Shown piece by piece: positions 1-7,966 of a stretch of 64,000 bases of DNA. The notes below the pieces were generated by a model. That model was not told the DNA's origin. It ran no database searches and saw nothing but the letters and a program-made list of their open reading frames with translations. The translations under genes were made by a program, and so were the position numbers. Numbering within the stretch: the first letter of the stretch is position 1; each line of letters starts with the position of its first letter. Source of the stretch: Aeromicrobium sp. Leaf350 (GTDB taxonomy: Bacteria; Actinomycetota; Actinomycetes; Propionibacteriales; Nocardioidaceae); the NCBI RefSeq assembly GCF_916858655.1, contig NZ_CAKASL010000003.1, positions 1 to 64,000 of the forward strand. Reading direction: 5' to 3'.

Positions 1-2909
1 TTGGCCGGCTCGTCCGTGTCGGGCTGGGCCGACGGGGCGGACTCGGCGTCGGGGTCGGTGGTGTCGCCCGGCTCTGCGGCGACCTCCGGCTCCTCGACGT
101 CGTCGGCGGGCTTGCCCTCGGTGGAGGCGGGGCCGGAGTCCTCGGAGCTCTCGGCGGCCGGGGCGTCGGGGAGCAGGTCGGTGTTGACCGCTCCGACGTT
201 GGCCCAGGCGCCCTCCTCCTTCTCGGAGGCGTCGCGGTCGTCGGTCTCCGTGGAGTCCTCGGACTCGGCAGGCTCCTCGGCCTTCGTCTCGGGCTCCTGC
301 TTCTCGGCCGTCTCCGACCCGGCGGCGTCGGACGTGTCGTCGTCGGCCTCCTTCGCGTCGGCCTCGTCCTCGACCACGCCGCTGTCGCCGGCACGGTCGC
401 CGGGCTCGCCCTCGGGCTGCTCGAGCGTCTCGCCGCCCTCGTCGTCGGCCGCCTTGTCGCGGACGTCGGCGTTGCGCGGCTCCTCCGGGAGCGGCGACTC
501 GTCGGCGTGCCCGTCGCCCTCATCGTCGGTCTTGATGTTGTTCTGCGCGGCGGCAGCCTTGTCGGAGGTCTCCTCGTTGGCCGGGTCGGGCTCGTCGAGC
601 TTCTTGTCCTCGACGACCTTCTCCGCGGACTTCGTGCCCTCGTCGCCCTCGCCGGCGTCAGCGTCCTTCTCGGCGACGGCGCCGGCCGTGGCGGCCTCCG
701 CCTCGGCGACGACCTCGGCCTCCTCCTCGGGGGCCGGGGCACGCTTCACGGCGGCGAGCAGCATCTGCGCGACGTCGATGACCTCGACCTCCTCGCGGGC
801 CTCGCCCTCGGACTGCTTGAGGGTCAGGCCGTCGGAGAGCATGACGCGGCAGAACGGGCAGCCGGTGGCGATCTTGTCGGCGCCGGTCGCGACGGCCTCG
901 ACCGTGCGGTTCACGTTGATGCGCGAGCCGATGGTCTCCTCCATCCACATGCGGGCACCGCCGGCGCCGCAGCAGAAGGACTGCTCCTTGTTGCGCGGCA
1001 TCTCGGTGAACGTGGCGCCGGGGATGATCTCGAGCAGCTCGCGCGGCGCCTCGTAGACCTGGTTGTGACGGCCCAGGAAGCAGGGGTCGTGGTACGTGAT
1101 GTTCGTGCCCGCGACGCTGCCCTCGGACGCCGCCACCGGGGTCAGCTTCTTCTCGCGCACGAGGCGGTTGAGCAGCTGCGTGTGGTGCACGACCTCGAGC
1201 TCGATGCCGAACTCGGCGTACTCGTTCTTGAGCGTGTTGAAGCAGTGCGCGCAGGTCGAGACGACCTTCTTGACCTTCATCTCCTTGAAGGTCTCGACGT
1301 TCTGCATCGCGAGCTGCTGGAACACGATCTCGTTGCCCGAGCGGCGGGCGGAGTCACCCGTGCAGGTCTCGCCGTCGCCCAGCACCGCGAACGTCACGCC
1401 CGCCATGTCGAGCAGCTCGGCCACGGCCTGCGTGGTCTTCTTCGCGCGGTCCTCGTAGGCGCCGGCGCAACCGACCCAGAAGAGCCACTCGACCTCGTCG
1501 AGGTCCTCGACGTCGACGCCGACCTGCTTGACCTCGAAGTCGAGCCCGTCGGTCCACTTCAGGCGGTCGCGCGGGTTCATGTTCCAGGGATTGCCCTTGC
1601 GCTCCAGGCCCTTGAAGATGTTGTTCAGCTCGGCCGGGAAGTTCGACTCCACGAGCACCTGGTAGCGGCGCATGTTGTCGATGTGGTCGACGTGCTCGAT
1701 GTCGACGGGGCACTGCTGCACGCAGGCGCCGCAGTTGGTGCACGACCACAGGACGTCGGGGTCGATGACGCCGTAGACGTCGGCGTCGCCGATCAGCGGG
1801 CGCTCGAGCTCGAGCACCTGCGCCTCGGTGCGCTCGTCCTCGGGGATGTCGAGGAGCGGGATCTTGGCGTACGCGTGCTCACGCAGGCCCATCATCAGCA
1901 GCTTGGGCGAGAGGGGCTTCTCGGTGTTCCAGGCGGGGCACTGGCTCTGGCAACGACCGCACTCGGTGCAGGTCGTGAAGTCGAGCAGGCCCTTCCAGCT
2001 GAAGTCCTCGACCTTGCCGACGCCCAGCTTGTTGAAGTCGTCCTCGTCGAGGTCCTCCATCTTCTCCAGGTCGAGCGGCTCTCCGTTGACGTAGAGCGGC
2101 ACGAGGCCGCCGAGGGCCGTGCCGCCGTCGGACTCACGCTTGAAGAAGATGTTGAACCACGCGGTGAAGCGGTGCCAGGCGACGCCCATCGTGATGTTGC
2201 GCGCGATGACGATCAGCCAGATCATCGCCGTCGAGATCTTGAACATCGCGATGATGAAGATGATGTTCTCGAGCGTGCCGATCGAGTCCGGACCCGTCGG
2301 CCAGAGGTTGCCGAAGAACTGCGAGATCGGGAAGTGCAGGCCCGTGGCGTGGTCGGCGTGCTCGCCGCCGTGCGCCTGCAGGAGGTTGTACTCGGCCCCG
2401 CGGATGAACAGGATCGCGGCGCTCTCGAAGAGCACCATCGCCTCGACGAAGAACGCCTGCCACATCGTGGAGCCGAAGAAGCGGCTGTCGCGGCCCTTCT
2501 TCGAGGGCAGGTTGCGCAGGCGGTAGACGAACAGCGGGATGATGGCCAGCGCGCCGAGGAGGCCGAGGCTCTCCGCGATCCACTCGTAGACGAACCACTC
2601 GCCGATGAGGGGCCAGACGAACTCGGGGTCGAAGAGCTGGAAGTAGGCCTGGGCGACCGCGGTCGACAGGATCATGAACGCGGCGAACGCGAACCAGTGC
2701 AGGATGCCGACCCAGGTCCACTGGAGCATGCGGGTGTGGAGCGCGGTCTCCTTCAGCACCACGAGGGCGCGGTTGACCGGCTTGTCCGTGCGGCCGTGGG
2801 CCGGCTGACCTGCGCGAATGACGCGCAGCATCTTCACGACCGTGAGGGTGACCATCGGCACGGCGACGGCCGTCAGGCCGAGCGAGACGATGATGGCGAT
2901 GACCTGCAT
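1..2909 (-). CDS. Membrane-bound (Fe-S)-binding oxidoreductase, heterodisulfide-reductase type (3' end outside window)
   Basis: Open on the minus strand from an ATG at 2909 (upstream AGGGG ribosome site) to the window edge, at least 969 codons. The N-terminus has a membrane segment (MQVIAIIVSLGLTAVAVP) and further membrane helices follow. Two 4-Cys ferredoxin motifs then appear: CTNCGACVQQCP (codons near nt 1742) and CTECGRCQSQCP (near nt 1960). A CCG-type cysteine motif (FCCGAGGARMW, near nt 974) and a second Cys pair (GCPFC) are typical of the HdrD/GlpC-like domain. The architecture matches actinobacterial iron-sulfur reductases such as mycobacterial Rv0338c, which are thought to pass electrons between membrane and cytoplasmic carriers; the substrate is unknown. 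The last 240 or more codons form an acidic Ala/Glu/Asp/Pro-rich low-complexity tail. Two GCTGACA heptamers (2928-2934, 2940-2946) lie upstream and could be regulatory. The gene has its own promoter region, because a terminator precedes it at 3054-3082. Confidence 0.9.
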   Translation of the reverse strand, partial: MQVIAIIVSLGLTAVAVPMVTLTVVKMLRVIRAGQPAHGRTDKPVNRALVVLKETALHTRMLQWTWVGILHWFAFAAFMILSTAVAQAYFQLFDPEFVWPLIGEWFVYEWIAESLGLLGALAIIPLFVYRLRNLPSKKGRDSRFFGSTMWQAFFVEAMVLFESAAILFIRGAEYNLLQAHGGEHADHATGLHFPISQFFGNLWPTGPDSIGTLENIIFIIAMFKISTAMIWLIVIARNITMGVAWHRFTAWFNIFFKRESDGGTALGGLVPLYVNGEPLDLEKMEDLDEDDFNKLGVGKVEDFSWKGLLDFTTCTECGRCQSQCPAWNTEKPLSPKLLMMGLREHAYAKIPLLDIPEDERTEAQVLELERPLIGDADVYGVIDPDVLWSCTNCGACVQQCPVDIEHVDHIDNMRRYQVLVESNFPAELNNIFKGLERKGNPWNMNPRDRLKWTDGLDFEVKQVGVDVEDLDEVEWLFWVGCAGAYEDRAKKTTQAVAELLDMAGVTFAVLGDGETCTGDSARRSGNEIVFQQLAMQNVETFKEMKVKKVVSTCAHCFNTLKNEYAEFGIELEVVHHTQLLNRLVREKKLTPVAASEGSVAGTNITYHDPCFLGRHNQVYEAPRELLEIIPGATFTEMPRNKEQSFCCGAGGARMWMEETIGSRINVNRTVEAVATGADKIATGCPFCRVMLSDGLTLKQSEGEAREEVEVIDVAQMLLAAVKRAPAPEEEAEVVAEAEAATAGAVAEKDADAGEGDEGTKSAEKVVEDKKLDEPDPANEETSDKAAAAQNNIKTDDEGDGHADESPLPEEPRNADVRDKAADDEGGETLEQPEGEPGDRAGDSGVVEDEADAKEADDDTSDAAGSETAEKQEPETKAEEPAESEDSTETDDRDASEKEEGAWANVGAVNTDLLPDAPAAESSEDSGPASTEGKPADDVEEPEVAAEPGDTTDPDAESAPSAQPDTDEPA

Positions 2910-3053
2910 GTCGGCCCCTAACTCCACGCTGACAGTTGGGCTGACATTAACTCGTGAGTAGGGTCGCCGCGCAGTAAGGCAAGCCATACCCCCCGCGCAC
3001 GTGATCGATGCCACGCGGACATGACCCAGGCGGCGGGGCGACAGCACGGCGAA

Positions 3054-3082
3054 GCCCCCGCCACCGGGTCGGTGGCGGGGGC
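3054..3082 (-). terminator. Hairpin terminator after the Pro-rich secreted protein gene
   Basis: GCCCCCGCCACC (3054-3065) pairs perfectly with GGTGGCGGGGGC (3071-3082) around a 5-nt loop, 12 nt beyond the stop of the Pro-rich gene on the minus strand. There is no U-tract, as is usual in actinobacteria. It separates the sigma/sortase regulon from the Fe-S oxidoreductase gene. Confidence 0.75.
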
Positions 3083-3094
3083 TCTCGGCGTCGC

Positions 3095-3682
3095 TCAGGC
3101 GTGACGGCCGATCAGCCGACGTGCGCCGTAGGCGGCGCCCGACAGGCCGACCGCGCTGCCGCTCAGCAGCAGCCAGGCGAGACCGTTGCCGTCGTCGACC
3201 GGACCGAGGCCCGCATCGACACGCGTGGGGGTCGCGACCTCCGGCACCTCCTGCGCCGTCTCGGTCTCGACCGTCTCGACCGTGCCCGGGTCGACGGTCG
3301 TCGGCGTGCCGGCGCTCAGGTCCGACGGGCCCTGCTGGGGGCCGGTGCCACCGCAGCCTCCGTGGGTCGGGCACGGGGCGGGGTTGGTGATGTCGCCGGG
3401 ACCCTGCGGCACGTCCGGGTTCACGACCGGGCCGGGCTCGGGCTGGGCGATGTCGCCGGGACCCTGGGGGACGTTCGGCTCGACCGGACCGGGCTGCGGC
3501 TGGGCGATGTCGCCGGGGCCGGGCTGGACCGGGCCGGGCTGCGGCTGCCCGAGGGTCGTGGGGCCGAAGGGGATCGGGTCGGCCGAGGCCGCTCCCGCGC
3601 CGAGGGCGAGTCCGCCGACGGTGAGGGCGGCGGCGAGGACCAGGCCCCGGATGGCGGTGGCGGCGGTGGTGGTGTTCTTCAT
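3095..3682 (-). CDS. Secreted Pro-rich repeat protein with C-terminal membrane anchor
   Basis: 195 aa from ATG 3682, chosen because AAGGAG lies 8 nt upstream and a classic signal peptide follows at once (positive start, hydrophobic core about 10-29, cleavage near ASA-DP). The mature part (35-100) contains imperfect repeats of PGDI-(A/T)-(Q/N)-P-x-PGPV. A Cys pair (C104, C110) sits in a Gly-rich stretch, and a Thr/Val/Glu-rich spacer follows. The end has a membrane helix (about 167-186) and a basic tail (RR..GR), like a sorting signal, but there is no LPxTG or LAxTG before the helix. The gene lies next to a class F sortase gene and shares its promoter element, so it is a plausible substrate or partner; this is inference. 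No known family was recognised. Confidence 0.85.
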   Translation of the reverse strand: MKNTTTAATAIRGLVLAAALTVGGLALGAGAASADPIPFGPTTLGQPQPGPVQPGPGDIAQPQPGPVEPNVPQGPGDIAQPEPGPVVNPDVPQGPGDITNPAPCPTHGGCGGTGPQQGPSDLSAGTPTTVDPGTVETVETETAQEVPEVATPTRVDAGLGPVDDGNGLAWLLLSGSAVGLSGAAYGARRLIGRHA

Positions 3683-3740
3683 GGTGGTGCTCCTTCGTGG
3701 TGGTGGTGCTGAACGGGGTGGGTCGTGCGTGTCTGTCGGA

Positions 3741-3771
3741 GGTAGGAGCAGGGGCCGAAGGATCTCTTGCA
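3741..3771 (-). promoter_or_regulatory. Putative ECF-sigma promoter, copy A (Pro-rich protein gene)
   Basis: Read on the minus strand this is TGCAAGA, 15 nt, GCTCCTACC. The same two blocks with identical 15-nt spacing occur at 4456-4486 and 6199-6229, each upstream of a gene in the same direction. A CGAAAA tract lies just upstream, as in copy C. The -10-like block ends 58 nt before the start codon. The two-block form with fixed spacing is what an ECF sigma factor promoter looks like, and the neighbouring fused sigma factor is the obvious candidate to read it. Confidence 0.8.
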
Positions 3772-3808
3772 CTTTTCGCGAGAGGTTTTTTCGGCGCCGC
3801 TCTCGGCC

Positions 3809-4426
3809 CTAGACCAGGTGCGCGTAGACGACGGTGTTGTCGGGATAGCGGCCGGTCTGCGGGCTACGGGTGCCCCCGCAGGTGATGAGGCGCAGGAGAG
3901 GCCGCCGCGTGTCTCCCCAGATGCGCTCGACCGGCAGCGCTTCCTTCGGGGTCTGCGTCACGTGGTCGACGACGAACGTCGAGGTGCCGGCGGTGTGCTG
4001 CACCGACACGACGTCCCCCGGTCGCAGCTCGCCGAGCCGCCAGAAGACGTCAGGTCCGCCTCGGCCGGCGACGTGGGCCACCAGCACGGCACCGCCGCGC
4101 TCGCCGGGACGCGGGCCGGGCGAGTACCACGCGGCGTGACCGGTGGCGGGGGTCTGCATCGCACCGTCGGGCTTCAGGCCGACCGCGCCGAGCGGCACGT
4201 CCACCCCGATCGCGTCGATGCGGACCGCCAGCGGATCGCCGCCGGGCAGCGGATCGGCGAGGCCCGGCTTCGGCTCGGGCATGTCGACCGGGGCCGGCGC
4301 CGCGATCGGCGGCGTGGCCGGCACGTCGGCGCCGAGGTCGTCGACCCCGAGAGACGCCAGCGCGGTGAGGGCCAGGGTGAGGAGCAGGTGACGGCGCAGT
4401 GAGGGGCGGGTCGAGGACACGGACAT
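3809..4426 (-). CDS. Class F sortase
   Basis: 205 aa. The start is ATG 4426, with GGAGG 7 nt upstream. A short N-terminal membrane/signal segment (about 11-27) is followed by a Pro-rich linker and the sortase domain (about 65-205). Catalytic residues are visible: H118 in LVAHVAG, C183 in LITCGG and R193 in TGRYPDN. The compact size and the VRIDAIGV..PLGAVGL entry strand fit class F (actinobacterial) sortases, transpeptidases that attach secreted proteins to the cell wall. It shares the TGCAAGA-N15-GCTCCTACC promoter element with both neighbours, so it is probably induced with the secreted Pro-rich protein. The natural sorting signal cannot be read from this locus; the only canonical LPxTG-type protein in the window is 28 kb away. 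Confidence 0.93.
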   Translation of the reverse strand: MSVSSTRPSLRRHLLLTLALTALASLGVDDLGADVPATPPIAAPAPVDMPEPKPGLADPLPGGDPLAVRIDAIGVDVPLGAVGLKPDGAMQTPATGHAAWYSPGPRPGERGGAVLVAHVAGRGGPDVFWRLGELRPGDVVSVQHTAGTSTFVVDHVTQTPKEALPVERIWGDTRRPLLRLITCGGTRSPQTGRYPDNTVVYAHLV

Positions 4427-4455
4427 GGTGGAACCTCCGGTGGTGGGTGATCACC

Positions 4456-4486
4456 GGTAGGAGCACCGAGGCGCTCAGGTCTTGCA
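4456..4486 (-). promoter_or_regulatory. Putative ECF-sigma promoter, copy B (class F sortase gene)
   Basis: TGCAAGA, 15 nt, GCTCCTACC on the minus strand, identical in both blocks and in spacing to copies at 3741 and 6199. It is preceded by GCAAAC rather than CGAAAA. The -10-like block ends 29 nt before the sortase ATG, which leaves a short leader carrying the GGAGG ribosome site. Confidence 0.8.
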
Positions 4487-4504
4487 GTTTGCGTGCGGGA
4501 CGGA

Positions 4505-6127
4505 TCAGCCGGGGCAGGGGAGCACGTCGATGCTCGACGCGGGGCCGGTGGTCGTGCTGCCGCTCGCGTCCACGGCCGTCGCGCGGAAGGTCACGGTGCC
4601 GCCGACCGGGAACGGACCCATCGAGCCGGACCAGGTGGTGCCGGATCGCGACAGGGTCGTCGACCCGGATCCGCTGGGACCGCTCCAGTCCAGCCGCACC
4701 GAGGCGGTGTCGGTGTCGTCGACACCGACGCTCACCGGCACGGGTGCGTTGCAGGCACCGAAGACCGCCGTGGGTGCGCCGACGACGGGTGGTCGGTCCT
4801 GCTCGAGAGTGACACGCACCGACGCCGAGCCCTCCGCCCACCTCACCGAGACGTCGGCGGTGGAGACGCCCTCGGCGACCCCGCTGCGGTCGACCTGCAC
4901 CGAGACCTCCCGTGACGAGCCTGCCGGGACCCGGACCGGCCGCGTCACCGTCAGCCACGGGGCGTTCTCGGAGAGGGTGACGTCGACGGCGGCGTCACCG
5001 TCGTTGATCAAGCGGAACGACCCGGTGGAGGCGCCCTGTCCCAGGTCGACGCCGGTGGTCGAGAGCGTGATCCCCCCAGCGGCGACCACGACGTCGGTCG
5101 GCGTCGCGCTCGGCGCCGTCGCGGTCGGGTCCGGGGCCGGGGCGACGCTGGTCGGCGCTGCGGTCGGGGCCGGGTCGTCGGCGCCGCCCTCCTCGGCACC
5201 GCCGGGCCACACCAGGGCCACGACGATCGCGACCGCCGCGAGCAGGCCCGCGCCGATCAGCACCCGGGGCGTGGTGACGGGCCGGGACGGGACGGCGAGC
5301 CCCTCGCTCGCCCCTCCCAGCGTCTGTACCGGCACGTCAGCGGCGACCAGGTGGGTCTCGGTGACGCGGTCGCGCAGCGCGACGGGCGCCGCGAGCAGCG
5401 GCACACCCGCGAGGAGAGCCCACGGGCTGGCCACGATGCGGCGGCGCTCGCCGCAGACGTCGCACTGGTCGACGTGGCGGGCGACGCGCTTGCGGATCAG
5501 GGGCGAGAAGCGGCCGTCCCACTCGACCAGCAGGGTGTCGAGCTCGTCGCAGTCGTCGCGGCCGAGGCGCGCGACCAGCAGGGCGCCGAGGGACCGCTCG
5601 ACCTGGTCGCGCAGACGGCTCAGGAGGACGTAGGCCTGCGACGTGCTGACTCCCATCGCCTCGCCGAGCTCGGCCCCCTCCAGGCCGTGGCGCAGGTGCA
5701 GGTTCAAGATGCTCTGGTCACGCTCGGCCAGGCCGGCGGAGGCGGCCCACACGAGCTCCTGCAGCGAGCTCAGCTCGGCCGCCTGCTCGGGTGTCCGGTC
5801 GCCGTCAGCCATCTCGACCAGCTGCTCGTCGCCGCCGAAGGCGACCCGTTTCCGGGAGCGAAGGCGGCGCAGGCACTCGCTGCGCACGACGGCGTACAGC
5901 CAGGGGCGGAGACGTTCGGGGTCGCGCAGCTGGCCGAGCCGTTCCGCGACCAGGACGAACGAGTCCGCGACGGCGTCCTCCGCCTCCTCGCGGTGCCGCA
6001 GCATCGAGTGCGCGTAGTCGTAGAGGCGGTCGCCGTAGCGGTCGTAGACACCGGCGAACGCGACCTTGTCGCCGGCCAGGATGCCGGCGACGAGCTCGGG
6101 GTCCGAGGGTCCGTCGACCGCGGTCAT
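4505..6127 (-). CDS. ECF sigma factor fused to zinc finger, transmembrane helix and extracellular Ig-like domains
   Basis: 540 aa in one uninterrupted frame. Residues 20-95 are sigma region 2 and 117-180 are region 4 with its helix-turn-helix (ELGEAMGVSTSQAYVLLSRL). A short linker leads to an anti-sigma-type zinc motif H218-x3-C222-x2-C225. A single membrane helix follows (about 289-308), then an Ala/Pro/Thr-rich stalk (310-345) and two beta-rich Ig/BACON-like modules (about 346-440 and 447-540). The DNA-binding half would be cytoplasmic and the Ig half outside, so the sigma factor is membrane-tethered and would need proteolytic release or local action. ECF groups with fused C-terminal anti-sigma-like and membrane parts are known in actinobacteria. 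Two start regions are visible: a leaderless-type TAGGAT 6 nt before ATG, and the shared element at 6199-6229, implying autoregulation. Confidence 0.93.
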   Translation of the reverse strand: MTAVDGPSDPELVAGILAGDKVAFAGVYDRYGDRLYDYAHSMLRHREEAEDAVADSFVLVAERLGQLRDPERLRPWLYAVVRSECLRRLRSRKRVAFGGDEQLVEMADGDRTPEQAAELSSLQELVWAASAGLAERDQSILNLHLRHGLEGAELGEAMGVSTSQAYVLLSRLRDQVERSLGALLVARLGRDDCDELDTLLVEWDGRFSPLIRKRVARHVDQCDVCGERRRIVASPWALLAGVPLLAAPVALRDRVTETHLVAADVPVQTLGGASEGLAVPSRPVTTPRVLIGAGLLAAVAIVVALVWPGGAEEGGADDPAPTAAPTSVAPAPDPTATAPSATPTDVVVAAGGITLSTTGVDLGQGASTGSFRLINDGDAAVDVTLSENAPWLTVTRPVRVPAGSSREVSVQVDRSGVAEGVSTADVSVRWAEGSASVRVTLEQDRPPVVGAPTAVFGACNAPVPVSVGVDDTDTASVRLDWSGPSGSGSTTLSRSGTTWSGSMGPFPVGGTVTFRATAVDASGSTTTGPASSIDVLPCPG

Positions 6128-6133
6128 GGCCGG

Positions 6134-6139
6134 ATCCTA
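6134..6139 (-). promoter_or_regulatory. Leaderless-type -10 element of the fused sigma factor gene
   Basis: TAGGAT on the minus strand ends exactly 6 nt before the ATG at 6127, so transcription would start at or next to the A of the start codon. No Shine-Dalgarno motif is visible in this position. It may supply basal expression, with the stronger element further upstream used for autoinduction. Confidence 0.5.
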
Positions 6140-6198
6140 GGGCCGCACGGGCGTCCGTGGTCCACATCGCGCATCTCCGCTCCTCGTCCGTCGTCGGA

Positions 6199-6229
6199 GG
6201 TAGGAGCCGGGAGGCGCGCGGATCTTGCA
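6199..6229 (-). promoter_or_regulatory. Putative ECF-sigma promoter, copy C (autoregulation of the fused sigma gene)
   Basis: TGCAAGA, 15 nt, GCTCCTACC on the minus strand, preceded by CGAAAAC. It is the third copy of the element and lies 71 nt upstream of the sigma factor start codon, between that gene and the MFS gene end at 6239. A self-recognised promoter is typical of ECF sigma factors. Confidence 0.8.
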
Positions 6230-6238
6230 GGTTTTCGC

Positions 6239-7453
6239 TCAGGTCCTCTCGGAGGCGAGCGCGGTCGGCGCCGGGTCCCGGGGGATCAACGGGATCGCGA
6301 GCAGGGGGAGCACGGCCACGGCGGCGAAGGTCCAGGCGTAGCCGTACCCCGTCACCAGCAGGCCGACGACGGGCGGCACGGCGGCGCTCACCAGGTACTG
6401 GCCGGTGTTCTGCCACCCCATGGCCTTGCCGGCCCAGTACGGCCCGCCGATCTCGGCCACGGCGGTGAAGGCGAGTCCGTTGTCGGCCACCGTCACGCCC
6501 GTGGCCACCACGATGACCACGATCGCGACCCAGGTCGACTCGACCACGCCGAGCAGCAGCATGACGAGCGCCGCGGCCACCGCGACCTGACGCATGGGGC
6601 GCAGACGACTTCCGACGTGGTCGGACCACCACCCCACGCCGATGCGCGCCGCGCCGCCGACGAGCTGGGACGCCGCGACCAGGCCGCCCGCTGCACCCGC
6701 GCTCAGGTCCTTCGTCTCGATGAGCCACACGAGCATGAAGCCCCAGACCGTGAACTGAGGAACGACGAGCAACGTCGAGGCCAGGTGGATCCGCACCAGC
6801 CGTGTGTCGCGTCGGTACGGGTTGTCGAGCTGTCCGGTCGAGGCGGCCTCGACCCGGTCAGGTCGGGGCGGGTCCACCACGAGGAGCGCGCACCCGGTCG
6901 TGGCGACGGCGGCGATCCCTGCCACCACCAGCATCGTGACGCCGATGCCCTCGGCGCTCGCGAGCGGCGGCACGAGCAGGGCGGTCGCCCCCACCCCGAG
7001 CGGCAGGCCGGTCTGACGGATGCCCATCGCGGTGCCGCGGCGGTGCGCGGGGAACCAGCCCACCACCAGCCGACCGCTGGCGGAGTTCGTCGACCCGGCG
7101 AACAGTCCGGTCACGAAGAAGCACGCACCGAGGGCGACGTAGCCGTCGACCAGGCCCGCGGCGAGGGCGCCCGCAGTCACCCCGGCGAGCCCCAGCGTCA
7201 TCGCGAGACGCTCGCCCAGCCGGTCGACCAGGATGCCCCACGGGACGAGGGAGATCGTGGTGCCGACCGCAGGGGTCGCGGCGATCAGACCGGCCTGCGT
7301 CAGGGTGAGCCCCTGCTCGAGGTACAGGTACGGGATCAGGAACAGCGGCGCGTTCGCGGCGATCGTGCCGGCGATCTGCGCGACCATGCCGACGACGAGC
7401 ATGAACCACGGGCTCGGGGCCCGGGTCGTGTCGCTCGCTGCACCCCGGGTCAC
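6239..7453 (-). CDS. MFS transporter
   Basis: 404 aa with 12 predicted hydrophobic segments arranged in two halves of six, the normal size for a major facilitator. The loop after helix 2 carries GILVDRLGERLAM, a version of the MFS GxxxDRxGRR motif. The start is GTG 7453; a later in-frame start before the first helix cannot be excluded. The nearest relatives by pattern are nitrate/nitrite or oxalate/formate-like and cyanate-type MFS permeases, but nothing here fixes the substrate. It ends 10 nt before promoter copy C and may be unrelated to the sigma regulon. Confidence 0.85.
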   Translation of the reverse strand: MTRGAASDTTRAPSPWFMLVVGMVAQIAGTIAANAPLFLIPYLYLEQGLTLTQAGLIAATPAVGTTISLVPWGILVDRLGERLAMTLGLAGVTAGALAAGLVDGYVALGACFFVTGLFAGSTNSASGRLVVGWFPAHRRGTAMGIRQTGLPLGVGATALLVPPLASAEGIGVTMLVVAGIAAVATTGCALLVVDPPRPDRVEAASTGQLDNPYRRDTRLVRIHLASTLLVVPQFTVWGFMLVWLIETKDLSAGAAGGLVAASQLVGGAARIGVGWWSDHVGSRLRPMRQVAVAAALVMLLLGVVESTWVAIVVIVVATGVTVADNGLAFTAVAEIGGPYWAGKAMGWQNTGQYLVSAAVPPVVGLLVTGYGYAWTFAAVAVLPLLAIPLIPRDPAPTALASERT

Positions 7454-7497
7454 GCCCCTCAGTGTCCGCCTGTGGCGGGCGTCACCCGGGCCTGGGG

Positions 7498-7962
7498 TCA
7501 GGTGAGGTACTTCTTCATCCCCACGTGGCTCGCGGTGAAGCCCAGGCGCTCGTAGAACCGGTGGGCGTCGGTGCGGGTCGCGTTGCTGGTGAGCTGGATA
7601 CGCACAGCCTCACGGGAGCGGGCGAGCTTCTCGACGTGGGCCATGAGCGCCGTGCCCAGGCCACGGCCGCGCACGGCGCTGTCCGTCCGCACGTTCTCGA
7701 CCTGGCAGTAGAGCCCCCCATCGGCCGAGAGCACCCGCAGCCAGCTCACGTGGGCGGTCGCGACGACGACGCCGCCCAGCTCGCCGACCAGCAGGTCCTC
7801 CCGCGGGTCGGCGGAGATCTCGTCGAAGGCGGCGAGCAGCCGAGCACTCGGCTCGGTCGTGGCGGGTGTCGTCGGTCCGATCCCGTCCTGCTGCATGAGG
7901 CGCAGGACGTCCGGGACGTCGTCGGGCGCAGCTGCTCGGAAGGAGACGGCGGGACCGGTCAC
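7498..7962 (-). CDS. GNAT family N-acetyltransferase
   Basis: 154 aa, GTG start at 7962 only 4 nt after the stop of the upstream NUDIX-like gene, so probably co-transcribed with it. The acetyl-CoA loop is visible as VRGRGLGTALM (Q/RxxGxG/A type), preceded by the beta-4 strand CQVENVRTDSAV and followed by the typical C-terminal NATRTDAHRFYERLGF segment. The family acetylates small molecules or protein N-termini; the substrate is unknown. Confidence 0.88.
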   Translation of the reverse strand: MTGPAVSFRAAAPDDVPDVLRLMQQDGIGPTTPATTEPSARLLAAFDEISADPREDLLVGELGGVVVATAHVSWLRVLSADGGLYCQVENVRTDSAVRGRGLGTALMAHVEKLARSREAVRIQLTSNATRTDAHRFYERLGFTASHVGMKKYLT

Positions 7963-7966
7963 GCGG

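Noticed and set aside
507-2921. An 804-codon open frame antisense to the Fe-S oxidoreductase
   Set aside because: Low-complexity Leu/Gly/Val/Arg peptide without domains; the minus strand codes for recognisable ferredoxin and CCG motifs over the same bases.
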